Positions 47,668-57,436 of a stretch of DNA of 64,000 nt are shown piece by piece. Position numbers and translations under genes: made by a program. Position 1 is the first letter of the stretch. Every line of letters starts with the position of its first letter. A model generated the notes under the pieces. It searched no databases and was not told where the DNA came from. It was given only the letters and a program-made list of their open reading frames with translations. The DNA comes from Natronobacillus azotifigens. GTDB lineage: Bacteria > Bacillota > Bacilli > Bacillales > Amphibacillaceae. The stretch is taken from contig NZ_JAPRAT010000004.1 in the NCBI RefSeq assembly GCF_026805325.1, forward strand, positions 1 through 64,000, given 5' to 3'.

Positions 47668-47958
47668 ATGAGAAAATATGAAATTATGTACATCATCCGC
47701 CCAAACATTGAGGAAGATGCAAAAACTGCAGTAGTTGAACGTTTCAACAAAATCCTTACTGATAATGGTGCGGAAATTGAAAAAGTTGAAGAAAAAGGCA
47801 AGAAGCGTCTTGCTTATGAAATCAATGATTTTCGTGATGGTTACTATTTAGTGATTAATTTTAAAGGCGATGAAAAAGCAATTAATGAATTTGATCGTTT
47901 AGCGAAATTCTCTGACGATATTATTCGTCATATTGCAATTCGCGAAGACGAACAATAA
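47668..47958 (+). CDS. rpsF: 30S ribosomal protein S6
   Basis: A 96-residue small-subunit protein that binds with S18 to the platform. It has the standard start [13 protein letters not shown] and the YLVINFKG strand. AAAGGAGGTG precedes the ATG at 47668; the longer frame upstream reads through the leader and is rejected. It begins the rpsF-ssb-rpsR operon. Confidence 0.97.
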   Translation: MRKYEIMYIIRPNIEEDAKTAVVERFNKILTDNGAEIEKVEEKGKKRLAYEINDFRDGYYLVINFKGDEKAINEFDRLAKFSDDIIRHIAIREDEQ

Positions 47959-47970
47959 GGAGGGGTTCTC

Positions 47971-48462
47971 ATGTTAAATCGTGTCGTACTTGTCGGCAGG
48001 TTAACGAAGGATCCAGACTTACGCTATACTGCAAGTGGAGTTGCAGTAGCTAATTTCACCATAGCTGTAAATAGACCTTTTTCGAACCAACAAGGAGATC
48101 GAGAAGCAGATTTTATTAACTGTGTCGTTTGGAGAAAACCAGCAGAAAATTTGGCAAACTATATGAGTAAAGGGAGCCAAATTGGTGTAGACGGACGTAT
48201 TCAAACAAGATCTTTTGATGGACAAGATGGGAAACGCGTGTATGTTACAGAAGTGGTTGCAGACTCTGTACAATTTCTAGAGTCAAAAGGCGGTAGTGGG
48301 TCTAACACGAATAGTGGCGGACAAGGGTCTGGAAGTTATCGTTCAGAACAGAACCAAAACCAAGCGCCTAACCATAACCAACAACAATCTTCAAATGGTT
48401 CTAGCCCGTTTGATAACAACGCAGAACCTATTGATATATCAGATGATGATTTACCATTCTAA
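47971..48462 (+). CDS. ssb: single-stranded DNA-binding protein
   Basis: A 163-residue SsbA-type protein. The OB fold (about 1-105) starts [21 protein letters not shown] Gly/Ser/Asn/Gln-rich linker follows, and the acidic partner-binding tip is DISDDDLPF. It lies 12 bp after rpsF and 20 bp before rpsR. Confidence 0.97.
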   Translation: MLNRVVLVGRLTKDPDLRYTASGVAVANFTIAVNRPFSNQQGDREADFINCVVWRKPAENLANYMSKGSQIGVDGRIQTRSFDGQDGKRVYVTEVVADSVQFLESKGGSGSNTNSGGQGSGSYRSEQNQNQAPNHNQQQSSNGSSPFDNNAEPIDISDDDLPF

Positions 48463-48482
48463 TTAGTAAAGGAGTGTTTTAG

Positions 48483-48716
48483 ATGGCAGCTCGTCGCGGT
48501 GGACGTTCAAAACGTCGTAAAGTGTGTTTCTTCACAGCGAATGGAATTACACACATCGATTATAAAGATGTTGACTTGCTAAGAAGATTCGTTTCAGAAC
48601 GCGGAAAAATTCTTCCTCGTCGTGTAACAGGAACTTCAGCAAAATATCAACGTAAATTAACAAGAGCAATTAAACGCGCGCGTCAAATGGCTTTATTGCC
48701 ATTCGTAGGCGAATAA
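48483..48716 (+). CDS. rpsR: 30S ribosomal protein S18
   Basis: A 77-residue basic protein with the family block [18 protein letters not shown] and [22 protein letters not shown]. The N-terminus has FFTANG where zinc-binding S18 forms have cysteines, so it is the zinc-independent type. A strong terminator follows. Confidence 0.97.
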   Translation: MAARRGGRSKRRKVCFFTANGITHIDYKDVDLLRRFVSERGKILPRRVTGTSAKYQRKLTRAIKRARQMALLPFVGE

Positions 48717-48719
48717 TAC

Positions 48720-48779
48720 GAAAAACCATTCAATACTGATAGTCTACCTTAGACCATCAATAATTGGATGGTTTTTTTT
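48720..48779 (+). terminator. terminator of rpsF-ssb-rpsR
   Basis: AAAACCATTCAAT and ATTGGATGGTTTT form the outer stem, and TGATAGTCTA/TAGACCATCA extends it. A run of eight T residues follows. Confidence 0.9.
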
Positions 48780-48780
48780 G

Positions 48781-49016
48781 CAAGATAAGAAAGTTTGAAA
48801 AAAATTAGCTTTATGGTGATATTTTATTGTGTTTTATTATTAAATAGATGCCAATAGATTTTCAAGTATCACAGTAGGGTCTGATGGTTGCTTTATAACA
48901 AGATAAGAAAGTTTAAGAAAATTAGCTCTATGACGATATTTTTAGGTGGTGTTTTTCTTTCAATAGATGTAAAAGAATTAATAGTATAACAATAGGGTAT
49001 GATAGTTGTATTCTTA
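48781..49016. repeat. 118-bp imperfect direct duplication
   Basis: CAAGATAAGAAAGTTT begins at 48781 and again at 48899. The two 118-bp units then run in parallel with many changes (AAATTAGCT, TATGG/ACGATATTTT, AATAGATG, ACAATAGGGT/ACAGTAGGGT). No ORF or hairpin explains them. The remainder to 49236 holds a TATAAT at 49168-49173 without a clear -35. Confidence 0.6.
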
Positions 49017-49236
49017 GCATTTTTTTTTTTAAGATATCAGATGAAAAATTCCTATTTTGATAAATTCCCACTAGTTTCCGTAATATAATGAAGACTTATT
49101 TATTCAAATCTGAACAAGTTCATGTTAAAATTTATAGGAATGCTAATTCTAGCAATAGCAGACTACGTATAATTGTAGTGTGGAATTTGTGTTACTAACT
49201 TAAAAAAAATTCACAGATAGAAAGGAAGGGTGTCGC

Positions 49237-50553
49237 ATGTTTCTTTTAAAAGGAAAAAGAGAAGGCGCTCAAACAGAAGAGAGGAAGCACCGTACCGAGC
49301 ATAGACCGATCGAAGAGGCTTCTGTTCCATCAACATTGATTTACCCACTATCCATGCACATTGGAGCCCCAGCAACACCTCTTGTTGAAGAAGGAGATAA
49401 GGTGAAAATTGGCACGCTAATCGCTGAAAAAGCTGGATTTGTTTCAGCGAATATTTATTCCTCCGTTTCAGGTGAAGTAATCGAAATCTCAGATATGAAT
49501 ACGACAAATGGAAAAGGCCCATGTATTGCAATAAAAAATGATTTCCAAGATGAATGGGATGAACCTCTATTTAATGAAGGGGAAGAATTAGATCGCGAGC
49601 GAAAATTGAAAATTATCGAGAAAGCTGGGATTGTAGGTATGGGTGGTGCGACTTTTCCAACGTCTGTGAAATTATCACCGCCACCAGAGAAAAAAATCGA
49701 TACGTTAATTATTAATGGAGCAGAATGTGAGCCATATTCAACTGCTGACCATCGCCTTATGGTAGAGTATGCAAAAGAATTAATAGAAGGGGTTCGCGTT
49801 CTATTAGAAATTGTCTCTGCAACGAACGTTTATATCGCAGTAGAATCTAATGGTCACGAAAGTGTTGAAGCATTAAAAAAAGCGATAGGCGATTCAGATT
49901 ACATTCAGGTCAAAGAACTACCAACGATTTATCCTCAAGGATCAGAAAAGAATTTGATCAAAAATTTAACAGGACGTGAAGTTCCTCCTGGTGGACTGCC
50001 AGCAGATGTTCACGTAATGCTTATGAATGTAGCAACAACTTATGCAGTATATGAAGCTGTTCGTTTAGGGAAACCATTAACGAAAAGAATTACAACGGTT
50101 TCAGGAGAACCAATCAAGGATCCAAAAAACCTATGGGTACGAATAGGTACGCCAATCGAAGAATTAATCAAAGAGTGCGATGGTTTTCAATCAGCACCAG
50201 GAAAAATGATTCATGGTGGACCGATGATGGGGAAACCAATTACATCTGGAAGAGTACCTGTAACTAAAGGAACATCCGTAATTACCTTCTTAGAACCTGA
50301 GGAAGTAACCACAGATGAACGAACGGCTTGTATACGCTGTTCGGAATGTTTAAATGTCTGTCCAGTAAGTCTCCAACCAATTCTTATTAGTAACGCATAC
50401 GAAAATGGAGACATTGATCAAGCGGAACAACTTGGAGCAATGGACTGTATTGATTGTGGTAATTGCTCATATATTTGTCCTTCTAAAATTCCGATTTTGG
50501 ATAACATTCGATCAGCTAAAATAGAGATCAGGTCAAGGAAGGAGAAAAAGTGA
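49237..50553 (+). CDS. rnfC: electron transport complex subunit RnfC
   Basis: The NADH-oxidising, iron-sulfur subunit of Rnf complexes. The 438 residues have an N-terminal RnfC barrel sandwich, the FMN/NADH-binding region (GMGGATFPTSVKL, NGAECEPY) and two [4Fe-4S] ferredoxin motifs near the C-terminus (CIRCSECLNVCP and CIDCGNCSYICP). The glycine-rich GGLPADVHVMLMNVAT stretch is present. GGAAGGGTG precedes the ATG. The stop overlaps the rnfD start. No rnfG, rnfE, rnfA or rnfB follows, which is unusual. Confidence 0.93.
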   Translation: MFLLKGKREGAQTEERKHRTEHRPIEEASVPSTLIYPLSMHIGAPATPLVEEGDKVKIGTLIAEKAGFVSANIYSSVSGEVIEISDMNTTNGKGPCIAIKNDFQDEWDEPLFNEGEELDRERKLKIIEKAGIVGMGGATFPTSVKLSPPPEKKIDTLIINGAECEPYSTADHRLMVEYAKELIEGVRVLLEIVSATNVYIAVESNGHESVEALKKAIGDSDYIQVKELPTIYPQGSEKNLIKNLTGREVPPGGLPADVHVMLMNVATTYAVYEAVRLGKPLTKRITTVSGEPIKDPKNLWVRIGTPIEELIKECDGFQSAPGKMIHGGPMMGKPITSGRVPVTKGTSVITFLEPEEVTTDERTACIRCSECLNVCPVSLQPILISNAYENGDIDQAEQLGAMDCIDCGNCSYICPSKIPILDNIRSAKIEIRSRKEKK

Positions 50554-51545
50554 TGGAGAAAACTCAATTGTTAAATAAAGATAAATTATCAATCGATGCT
50601 GCACCTCATTTATCGTCTAAACGTAGTTCATCTTGGATTATGCAACAAGTATTGATTGCATTGCTCCTTCCAACAGCAGCAGCAGTTTACTTTTTTGGAT
50701 GGCGCGTGTTACTAATGGTTGCTGTAGGTATCCTATCTTGTGTTGGATTTGAATATCTTTTTCAAAAATGGAAAAAGCAAAAAACAACAATTAAAGATTA
50801 TAGTGCTGCTGTAACTGGGATGTTATTAGCACTAAGTTTACCAGTGACTGCTCCTTTATGGTCGCTCATTGTTGGTAGTGCATTTGCCATTCTTATTGTA
50901 AAACAATTGCCTGGTGGGATTGGAAGAAATGTATTTAATCCAGCAGTTGCAGCACGTGTTATGTTGAAAGTATTCTTTTCACCGTGGATTACAAACTGGA
51001 TAACACCAGTACCAGATGCTGTGTCTACAGCAACTCCATTAGAGTATATCAGCGATTTCACTCCTTACGTACCAGCAGAAGTTCCAAGTTTAATGGATCT
51101 ATTTCTTGGTATAGGCCTTGGAGGAAACGTTGGAGAAACTTCTAAATTAGCAATTATATTAGCATTGATATATTTAGCTGTTCGAAAGATCATTAATATA
51201 AAAATTCCGATACTCTTTGTTGCAACAGTTGCTATTGTTACATCTATTTATGGAAATTTTCAATTCGACTATATGATGACACATGTGTTAAGTGGAACAT
51301 TAATCTTTGCAGCTACATTCATGGCCACTGATTATAGTTCTGGACCACTCACCCCTGATGGCAAGACGATATTTGCAATTGGTTGTGGAGTGTTAACGGC
51401 AGCCATTCGGATTTTGTTTAACTTCCCAGGCGGGGTTGGTATTGCAATCTTAATTATGAATGCTTGTGTACCAATGATCGATAAACATCTAGCACCGAGA
51501 ATTTACGGGCATAGAAAACGACCTGTCCGACAACGGAGTGCATAG
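50553..51545 (+). CDS. rnfD: electron transport complex subunit RnfD
   Basis: An integral membrane flavoprotein of the RnfD/NqrB family, 330 residues with about nine to ten helices. The covalent-FMN motif is recognisable as VSTATPLEY, with the second Thr the probable attachment site, and NVFNPAVAARVML is conserved. It needs ApbE-type flavin transfer, and no apbE is in the window. Its ATG overlaps the rnfC stop (TGATG). A strong terminator follows directly, so the unit ends after two genes. Its electron acceptor here is unknown. Confidence 0.92.
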   Translation: MEKTQLLNKDKLSIDAAPHLSSKRSSSWIMQQVLIALLLPTAAAVYFFGWRVLLMVAVGILSCVGFEYLFQKWKKQKTTIKDYSAAVTGMLLALSLPVTAPLWSLIVGSAFAILIVKQLPGGIGRNVFNPAVAARVMLKVFFSPWITNWITPVPDAVSTATPLEYISDFTPYVPAEVPSLMDLFLGIGLGGNVGETSKLAIILALIYLAVRKIINIKIPILFVATVAIVTSIYGNFQFDYMMTHVLSGTLIFAATFMATDYSSGPLTPDGKTIFAIGCGVLTAAIRILFNFPGGVGIAILIMNACVPMIDKHLAPRIYGHRKRPVRQRSA

Positions 51546-51555
51546 TTTAAAAGAA

Positions 51556-51598
51556 AAAACACAGGCAGCTTTTGTTTTAAAAGCTGCCTGTGTTTTTT
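51556..51598. terminator. terminator of rnfCD, probably bidirectional
   Basis: AAAAACACAGGCAGCTTTT and AAAAGCTGCCTGTGTTTTT form a long perfect stem, followed by T residues. It could also serve the MATE gene arriving from the right. Confidence 0.9.
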
Positions 51599-51662
51599 TG
51601 GTGGAATGAAGAAGTCTTGCGTATTTGTGAAGATTGAGCATACCAAGAGACGAGGGATCGAT

Positions 51663-51732
51663 GCACGTAAACTTCAGAGAACGCACGCAAATAAGAAAAG
51701 TCGCACGCAAATCTCGCAGAATGCAAACAAAT
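51663..51732. repeat. 20-bp periodic short repeat
   Basis: GCACGTAAAC (51663), GCACGCAAAT (51683), GCACGCAAAT (51703) and GCAAACAAAT (51723) start at exact 20-bp intervals. The intervening ten bases are not conserved. It lies between rnfD and the MATE gene. Confidence 0.5.
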
Positions 51733-51763
51733 TTCAAAAAAACGACCACACCTCTAGCGTTCC

Positions 51764-53128
51764 TTATTCAACGGCCTCGATCATTGAATTTCTTTTATAG
51801 ATAATTCCCAAGCGTAATAGGAAACCGATAGCAGCTCCTGTTAGCCCTAATGATATGCCAATCCAAAAACCAAAAGGTCCGATATCTGTGAACCCAGCAA
51901 GTCCATATCCAACCGGAATACCAATGATCCAGTAAGAGACAAAAGAAATATAGAATGGAATTTTCACATCTTTATAACCACGAAGTACCCCTTGCAACCC
52001 GGATTGGGCAGCATCAGATAGCTGATATAGAATAGCAATCAAAAACAACTGACTTGCTAGATTGATAACCTCGGGATCATTGGAATAAAGCATCGCGATT
52101 TGTTCTCGAAAGAAGAATAGAAAAATTGTAGCAATACCTAATATACCAATTCCGCTAAATACACCAAGAAAGCTGTATTGTTTTGCGGCTTTTAATTTTC
52201 CAGCTCCTACAGAGAATCCTACAACAATCGTCAATGCCATCGAAAGGCTAAGCGGAATCATAAATAGTAAGGTGGTAAAGCTTATTACAATTTGATTTGC
52301 TGCAATAGTAGTTGTCGAAAACATCATCCCTATTAACAAGGTAACTACCGAAAAAATACTTGCCTCAAAAAAGATCGATAAACCGATCGGAATTCCTATT
52401 GATAATTGTTCTTTCCAAGCTGTCCATGATGGTTTTACCCATTTGATAAACAGTTTGTATCCTCTAATTGATCCAAGTCTAAATGTCATCCAAACACTGC
52501 TAATAAAGATAATCCAATAGGTTAACGCGGTGGCGTAACCAGCACCAATCCCACCTAAAGCAGGCATACCAAATCTGCCGAAAATCAAACTATAGTTGAA
52601 CAGAATGTTAAAAGGTACCGCTAAGATAGTTATAAACATTGTAATACGAGTAAAACCTTGCCCATCATAAAAATTACGCAATACGTTAGATAAGAATAGA
52701 GGCACAATACCTATCGAAAGACCACCTAAATAGTGAAAAGCAATATGTTCTACTTTTGGATCTAAGTTCATGATCGTTAAAATAGGTGATAATACAATGG
52801 TGCCGATAATGATAATCATCAGCGCAATCGTAATCGCTAGATAGATCGCTTGCATAACGGTGTTATGAATTTTATGGTGTTCTTTTTTTCCGATAAAATG
52901 AGCGATAATCGGAGTGACGGCAAGCATAATACCGTTCATTCCAGTAAAAACTGGTGACCATAAACTTCCACCAATTGCAACTCCTGCTAAATCCTCTGTA
53001 CCTACTCGACCAGCCATAATCGTATCAACGAGATTCATCATTGATAAGCTAACTTGGGTAATCATAATTGGCCAGAGGATTCGTAAAAATAATCGTAATT
53101 TATCAGTAAAGGTATCTGCATGATACAT
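51764..53128 (-). CDS. MATE family multidrug efflux transporter
   Basis: A 454-residue transporter with 12 predicted helices in two homologous halves. It has the NorM-like beginning (RLFLRILWPIMITQVSLSMMNLVDTIMAGRVG) shortened here to PIMITQVSLSMMNLVDTIMA. It probably exports cationic compounds in exchange for Na+ or H+. The substrate cannot be told. GGAGG precedes the ATG. It is on the strand opposite to replication, with a HAD gene further along. Confidence 0.88.
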   Translation of the reverse strand: MYHADTFTDKLRLFLRILWPIMITQVSLSMMNLVDTIMAGRVGTEDLAGVAIGGSLWSPVFTGMNGIMLAVTPIIAHFIGKKEHHKIHNTVMQAIYLAITIALMIIIIGTIVLSPILTIMNLDPKVEHIAFHYLGGLSIGIVPLFLSNVLRNFYDGQGFTRITMFITILAVPFNILFNYSLIFGRFGMPALGGIGAGYATALTYWIIFISSVWMTFRLGSIRGYKLFIKWVKPSWTAWKEQLSIGIPIGLSIFFEASIFSVVTLLIGMMFSTTTIAANQIVISFTTLLFMIPLSLSMALTIVVGFSVGAGKLKAAKQYSFLGVFSGIGILGIATIFLFFFREQIAMLYSNDPEVINLASQLFLIAILYQLSDAAQSGLQGVLRGYKDVKIPFYISFVSYWIIGIPVGYGLAGFTDIGPFGFWIGISLGLTGAAIGFLLRLGIIYKRNSMIEAVE

Positions 53129-53269
53129 ACAATTACCTCCTTTATTTTCTAATCGTTACGTGTTGGAATAAGACATTCTTGATGTTTCTCACGCATAGAA
53201 TCATCAAAATAGCTTAGCAAATTTATCCTAAAAAAGCAATGACAATTAAAGGGTTAGGATAAAAATAAA

Positions 53270-53303
53270 AAACTAGCTAAGTCATGATAGACTTAGCTAG
53301 TTT
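53270..53303 (-). terminator. terminator of the HAD gene
   Basis: AAACTAGCTAAGTC (53270-53283) pairs perfectly with GACTTAGCTAGTTT (53290-53303). On the minus strand the stem ends in TTTTTTATTTTT. It is about 150 bp past the HAD stop. The rest of 53129-53454 shows only a weak inverted repeat, TTATCCTAA/TTAGGATAA, at about 53223-53261. Confidence 0.75.
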
Positions 53304-53454
53304 AACGGTTGCTTAGGAATATGGGTAACTTTTTGGAAAAGCTATATTCACGACCAACTCTGAGCGCAAAATACTAGACAACTTCACGAAGCATCTTTGA
53401 TAAGTAATTAGCAAGACAACCTATCTCGATTCATTCGATTCAGTTGCTAGGCTT

Positions 53455-54246
53455 TTAATTAGCGTTCACGCTCTTTATAACGTCTAATGCTTCAGTAAGT
53501 GTTTTTACTTCATAAGTAGGAGAAACATCTTCAATTAACTGACCATGATGATTAATCCAAATATTTTTGATACCCGCTCGGTTAGAACCGAGAATGTCTG
53601 TCATCAAATTATCTCCAACCATAATTACTTCCTTTTTCTCGACCTGAGCTTGCTCAACTGCATAATCAAAAATAGAAGGATCAGGCTTTCCTCGTCCAAA
53701 TGATCCGGAAATAATAATATGATCAAAATAGCTCTTAATTTCAGGAGTAATCAAAAGTTTCTTCTTTTGCAAAGAAGGCGAGCCATTGGTGAGCAATAAT
53801 AGTTGATACTCCTCTTTTACTTGCTCTAACACAGAAAATGTATCTTCATAAACAAAAGGATGTTTCTCACGCTCGATAATGAACTGTTCCGCAAGCTGCT
53901 CACCTAGAGTAGCATCATCAATTCCACAAGTTTGTAGCCCCTGAATCCATGCGTCTTTTCGATAGGTAGGAACGATCTTATGCATTTGTTGAAAATCTTC
54001 ACCAGGATCATCAAAGTTTCCCCATAAACCTTCAAATGGATTGATACCAATCATCTTTGTGAAAGGATACGTCGGATAGCTTGCATAAAGTTCTCTTGCA
54101 GCTGATCGGACAGCCTCTTCTAATTTTTCTGAATCTACTTCATATTGTTCTTTTGCGATTTCACACGTGGCTTCAAATGCTTTTTTGACACTTTTTTTAT
54201 CCCAAAGTAATGTGTCATCTAAATCAAAGAAAATAGTTGTTATCAT
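53455..54246 (-). CDS. HAD superfamily hydrolase (YsaA-like)
   Basis: A 263-residue haloacid-dehalogenase-type phosphatase. Motif I is FFDLDDTLL (nucleophile Asp8, acid/base Asp10), motif II LLTNGS, motif III lysine in GRGKPDPSIF, and motif IV GDNLMTDILG. The helical cap lies between motifs I and II. It resembles B. subtilis YsaA in length; the substrate is unknown. It is divergent from yybS. Confidence 0.85.
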   Translation of the reverse strand: MITTIFFDLDDTLLWDKKSVKKAFEATCEIAKEQYEVDSEKLEEAVRSAARELYASYPTYPFTKMIGINPFEGLWGNFDDPGEDFQQMHKIVPTYRKDAWIQGLQTCGIDDATLGEQLAEQFIIEREKHPFVYEDTFSVLEQVKEEYQLLLLTNGSPSLQKKKLLITPEIKSYFDHIIISGSFGRGKPDPSIFDYAVEQAQVEKKEVIMVGDNLMTDILGSNRAGIKNIWINHHGQLIEDVSPTYEVKTLTEALDVIKSVNAN

Positions 54247-54351
54247 CGGATTTCCCCTTTACGATATGTTATGATATTTATTATAACAAGGATCTATTAA
54301 TTGTGGCATTTTTTTCGAAAAAGTCCGACAATTAGCAAAGCCTGTTTTGAT

Positions 54352-54380
54352 TTGTCATTTTCGAAAGATATCGCTATAAT
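54352..54380 (+). promoter_or_regulatory. sigma-A promoter of yybS-gdpP-rplI
   Basis: TTGTCA (54352-54357) and a perfect TATAAT (54375-54380) with a 17-bp spacer. The start site would be at about 54387. Confidence 0.75.
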
Positions 54381-54421
54381 TGTGGTTACCATAAGAACAA
54401 TTCCTGAAAAACAGTTGAATC

Positions 54422-54449
54422 AAGCACAGCACTCCAGCTGTGCTTTTTC
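54422..54449 (+). terminator. leader terminator upstream of yybS (possible attenuator)
   Basis: AGCACAGC (54423-54430) pairs with GCTGTGCT (54437-54444), with TTTTT after it. It lies about 35 nt inside the transcript and 28 nt before the yybS start. It would release a leader RNA of about 60 nt unless read-through occurs. Confidence 0.65.
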
Positions 54450-54476
54450 TAAGCAAGGAATAGAGGAGCTTAACCT

Positions 54477-55433
54477 ATGCAACAAAATCATATACATCAA
54501 ATAAAGGAAGGCGTATTATTGGGACTTATTTATCTCATCTTAATCGCTCTAACTTTATTTATACCCGCAATTGAATTAGTAACATTCGTATTATTACCGG
54601 TCCCAGTTGTGATTTTTACGTCACGATATGGACAAAAAAAAGCCTTAATATTTGGGCTGTTGATTGCAATTACAACACTACTTTTTACTGTATTTATTTT
54701 CTTGATTTCGTTGCCGTTAATATTTTTATCTCTATTAAGTGGTATAATGATGGGAATGGCGATTTATCGTCAGCGTCACCCTTATGAAACATGGGCACAA
54801 GGAACATTAGGTATGGCAATTGGGCTTGTCGCATTGTTTTTGCTTGTAGAAACCATAGCAGAGGTTAGTTTCATTACACAATTTCAAGAGACGGTTCGCG
54901 AGTCGCTTGCATCGACACAACTCATGTTAGAATCGATCGGCATGCCACTGACAGAAAATGAATTAGCCAGGTGGGAAAATTCAATGCTAGGAATTATTGA
55001 TTTATTGCCCACGCTATTCCTTGTATTATCGATGGGAATTGCTTTTGTCTCCCAATGGGTTAGCTATCAAATAATCAATCGCCGATCAAAGAGAAACTTA
55101 ACTTTTCCACCGTTTCATACCTTTTTGTTGCCGAAGATTCTTCTTTGGCTCTACTTTATCACTATTATTGTTAGTTGGTTTAATTTTGGGGAACAAACAA
55201 TGACAGCAATCATCGTTATCAATGTATCCACATTTTTAGGCTTGTTATTTTCATTACAAGGTTTTTCTTTAATCGTATTTTATTGCAAAATGAAAAATAA
55301 ACCGAAAATCGTTCCTATCCTAATTATCATCTTTAGCATTATTATTCTCCCAGTAGGTCTTTATCTTGGGAGAATGTTAGGTATAATTGACGTAGGGTTC
55401 ATGATAAGAAAAAAGCTAACGAATAGGAAATAA
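54477..55433 (+). CDS. yybS: YybS family membrane protein (DUF2232)
   Basis: A 318-residue polytopic membrane protein with about eight helices. It is always found just ahead of gdpP and rplI in Bacillus. No enzymatic motif is visible, and the family is proposed to be transporter-like. AGGAGC precedes the ATG. It is the first gene of the yybS-gdpP-rplI operon. Confidence 0.9.
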   Translation: MQQNHIHQIKEGVLLGLIYLILIALTLFIPAIELVTFVLLPVPVVIFTSRYGQKKALIFGLLIAITTLLFTVFIFLISLPLIFLSLLSGIMMGMAIYRQRHPYETWAQGTLGMAIGLVALFLLVETIAEVSFITQFQETVRESLASTQLMLESIGMPLTENELARWENSMLGIIDLLPTLFLVLSMGIAFVSQWVSYQIINRRSKRNLTFPPFHTFLLPKILLWLYFITIIVSWFNFGEQTMTAIIVINVSTFLGLLFSLQGFSLIVFYCKMKNKPKIVPILIIIFSIIILPVGLYLGRMLGIIDVGFMIRKKLTNRK

Positions 55434-55462
55434 AGGCTTTGCATATTTAGGAGCTGACTCAC

Positions 55463-57436
55463 ATGAAAGGTTTATTTCAAAAACCAAATTTCAGTAATCA
55501 CATCGTAATCATCTATTGTCTATCTTTCTTACTGTTAGGTTTTACTTGGTATGTTCAGTGGATGCTTGGGATTGCTATGACAATCGTACTCGGTTTTTCT
55601 TTATATTATAGCATTCGTTCAGAAAGGCATTTGCTTAACGAACGAGAGGAATATATTACAACCCTTTCTCACCGTGTAAAAAAAGTAGGGGAAGAGGCAT
55701 TATTAGAGATGCCAATCGGTATCGTGTTATATAGTGAAAATTATCAGATTGAATGGACAAATCCTTATTTGAATCAATTTGCTGAAGCAGAGACGTTTGT
55801 TGGTCAGTCATTAGATGAATTATCGGAAAAACTGGTAAAAGCCATAAATAAAGAAGAAGACAATGTCTCAATAAGTATTGGTTCTTGTAATTTTCAAGTA
55901 ACAATCAAAAAAGAAGAGCGATTGCTCTATTTCTTTGATCGAACACAACAAACAGAAATTCAAAATCTCTATCATAATGAGCAAACGGTATTAGGGATTA
56001 TTTTTCTTGATAACTATGAAGAAATCACACAGGCTATGGATGATACTGCAAAAAGCCAAGTGAATTCACAAGTTACCTCTATTTTAAATGACTGGTCAAA
56101 TGAGAAGGGCATTTATTTAAAGCGAATTTCACAAGAACGATTTTTAGCCATTTTAAATCAGCAAATTTTGAATCAACTAGAAAAAGTGAAATTTGAAATA
56201 TTAGATGAAGTAAGAGAACTTATATCAGATAATAAAAATGTGCCTTTAACGTTAAGTATCGGGATTGGTCTCGGTGGTGTTTCACTACCATCACTTGGTG
56301 AATTAGCGCAATCAAGTTTAGATCTAGCTTTAGGTCGAGGTGGCGACCAAGTTGTTATTAAAGATGATCAAGGAAAAGTAAGATTTTACGGTGGGAAAAC
56401 TAATCCGATGGAGAAACGTACGAGGGTAAGAGCTCGTGTTATCTCACACGCCTTAAAAGAACTAGTTCAACAAAGCGAGCAAGTCATTGTCATGGGACAT
56501 AAAGCGCCAGATATGGATGCGGTTGGTTCAGCCATTGGGATTTTAAAGGTTGCTCAAGCAAATGAAGTCGAAGCGTTTGTTGTTTTGGATGAGAACGACA
56601 TGGATACAGGTGTTTACCGGTTAATGGAAGAGGTAAAAGAAACGGATTTATGGGATTATTTTATTTCCCCAGCAGAAGCACAAGAAATGGTGACAAAAAA
56701 CACGTTACTTGTTGTCGTGGATACACATAAACCGTCCCTTGTTGCCGAAGAAAAACTACTGAATAAAACAGAGTACGTAGTTGTGATCGATCATCATCGA
56801 CGAGCGGAAGAATTTATTGAACACCCGACGCTTGTTTATATGGAACCATATGCATCTTCTACCGCAGAGTTAGTGACTGAACTATTAGAATATCAACCAA
56901 ACACATTAAAATTAAGTAGGTTAGAATCGACCGCTTTATTAGCAGGAATTATCGTTGATACGAAAAGCTTCACTCTAAGAACGGGGACGCGTACCTTTGA
57001 CGCAGCATCCTATTTGCGATCAAAAGGAGCAGATACGATTCTTGTCCAACGTTTTCTCGAAGAAGACTTAGAAGTTTATATTAAACGAAGTCGATTAATT
57101 GAAAACACCATTATTTACAAAGATAATATTGCAATTTCACGTGGAATTCCAGGCCAGACATATCATGCAGTTGTGATCGCGCAAGCCGCGGATACTTTGC
57201 TAATGATGAGTGGAATTGAAGCATCTTTCGTTATCTCTGACAGATTGGACGGGAGGGTAGGTATTAGCGCTCGCTCTTTAGGAGATATCAACGTCCAGTT
57301 AATCATGGAAAAAATGAACGGTGGTGGGCACTTAACCAATGCTGCTACACAGCTAGATGGTGCTTCCATAAATGATGCTTATGAACAATTAATAGAGATA
57401 ATCGATCATACTGTTGAAGGAGGAGAACAAGAATGA
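55463..57436 (+). CDS. gdpP: cyclic di-AMP phosphodiesterase GdpP
   Basis: Degrades c-di-AMP to pApA, and so controls osmotic balance, cell wall and beta-lactam tolerance. The 657 residues comprise two N-terminal membrane helices (about 12-52), a PAS-like domain, a degenerate GGDEF domain (about 170-300) and a DHH/DHHA1 module. The DHH motifs include [25 protein letters not shown] and [15 protein letters not shown] precedes the ATG. Its stop overlaps rplI by 4 nt. Confidence 0.96.
   Translation: MKGLFQKPNFSNHIVIIYCLSFLLLGFTWYVQWMLGIAMTIVLGFSLYYSIRSERHLLNEREEYITTLSHRVKKVGEEALLEMPIGIVLYSENYQIEWTNPYLNQFAEAETFVGQSLDELSEKLVKAINKEEDNVSISIGSCNFQVTIKKEERLLYFFDRTQQTEIQNLYHNEQTVLGIIFLDNYEEITQAMDDTAKSQVNSQVTSILNDWSNEKGIYLKRISQERFLAILNQQILNQLEKVKFEILDEVRELISDNKNVPLTLSIGIGLGGVSLPSLGELAQSSLDLALGRGGDQVVIKDDQGKVRFYGGKTNPMEKRTRVRARVISHALKELVQQSEQVIVMGHKAPDMDAVGSAIGILKVAQANEVEAFVVLDENDMDTGVYRLMEEVKETDLWDYFISPAEAQEMVTKNTLLVVVDTHKPSLVAEEKLLNKTEYVVVIDHHRRAEEFIEHPTLVYMEPYASSTAELVTELLEYQPNTLKLSRLESTALLAGIIVDTKSFTLRTGTRTFDAASYLRSKGADTILVQRFLEEDLEVYIKRSRLIENTIIYKDNIAISRGIPGQTYHAVVIAQAADTLLMMSGIEASFVISDRLDGRVGISARSLGDINVQLIMEKMNGGGHLTNAATQLDGASINDAYEQLIEIIDHTVEGGEQE

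Noticed and set aside
51546..51763. Missing rnf subunits as short or broken genes after rnfD
   Set aside because: The stretch holds a strong terminator and a short periodic repeat but no frame resembling rnfG, E, A or B; the next gene is a MATE transporter on the other strand.
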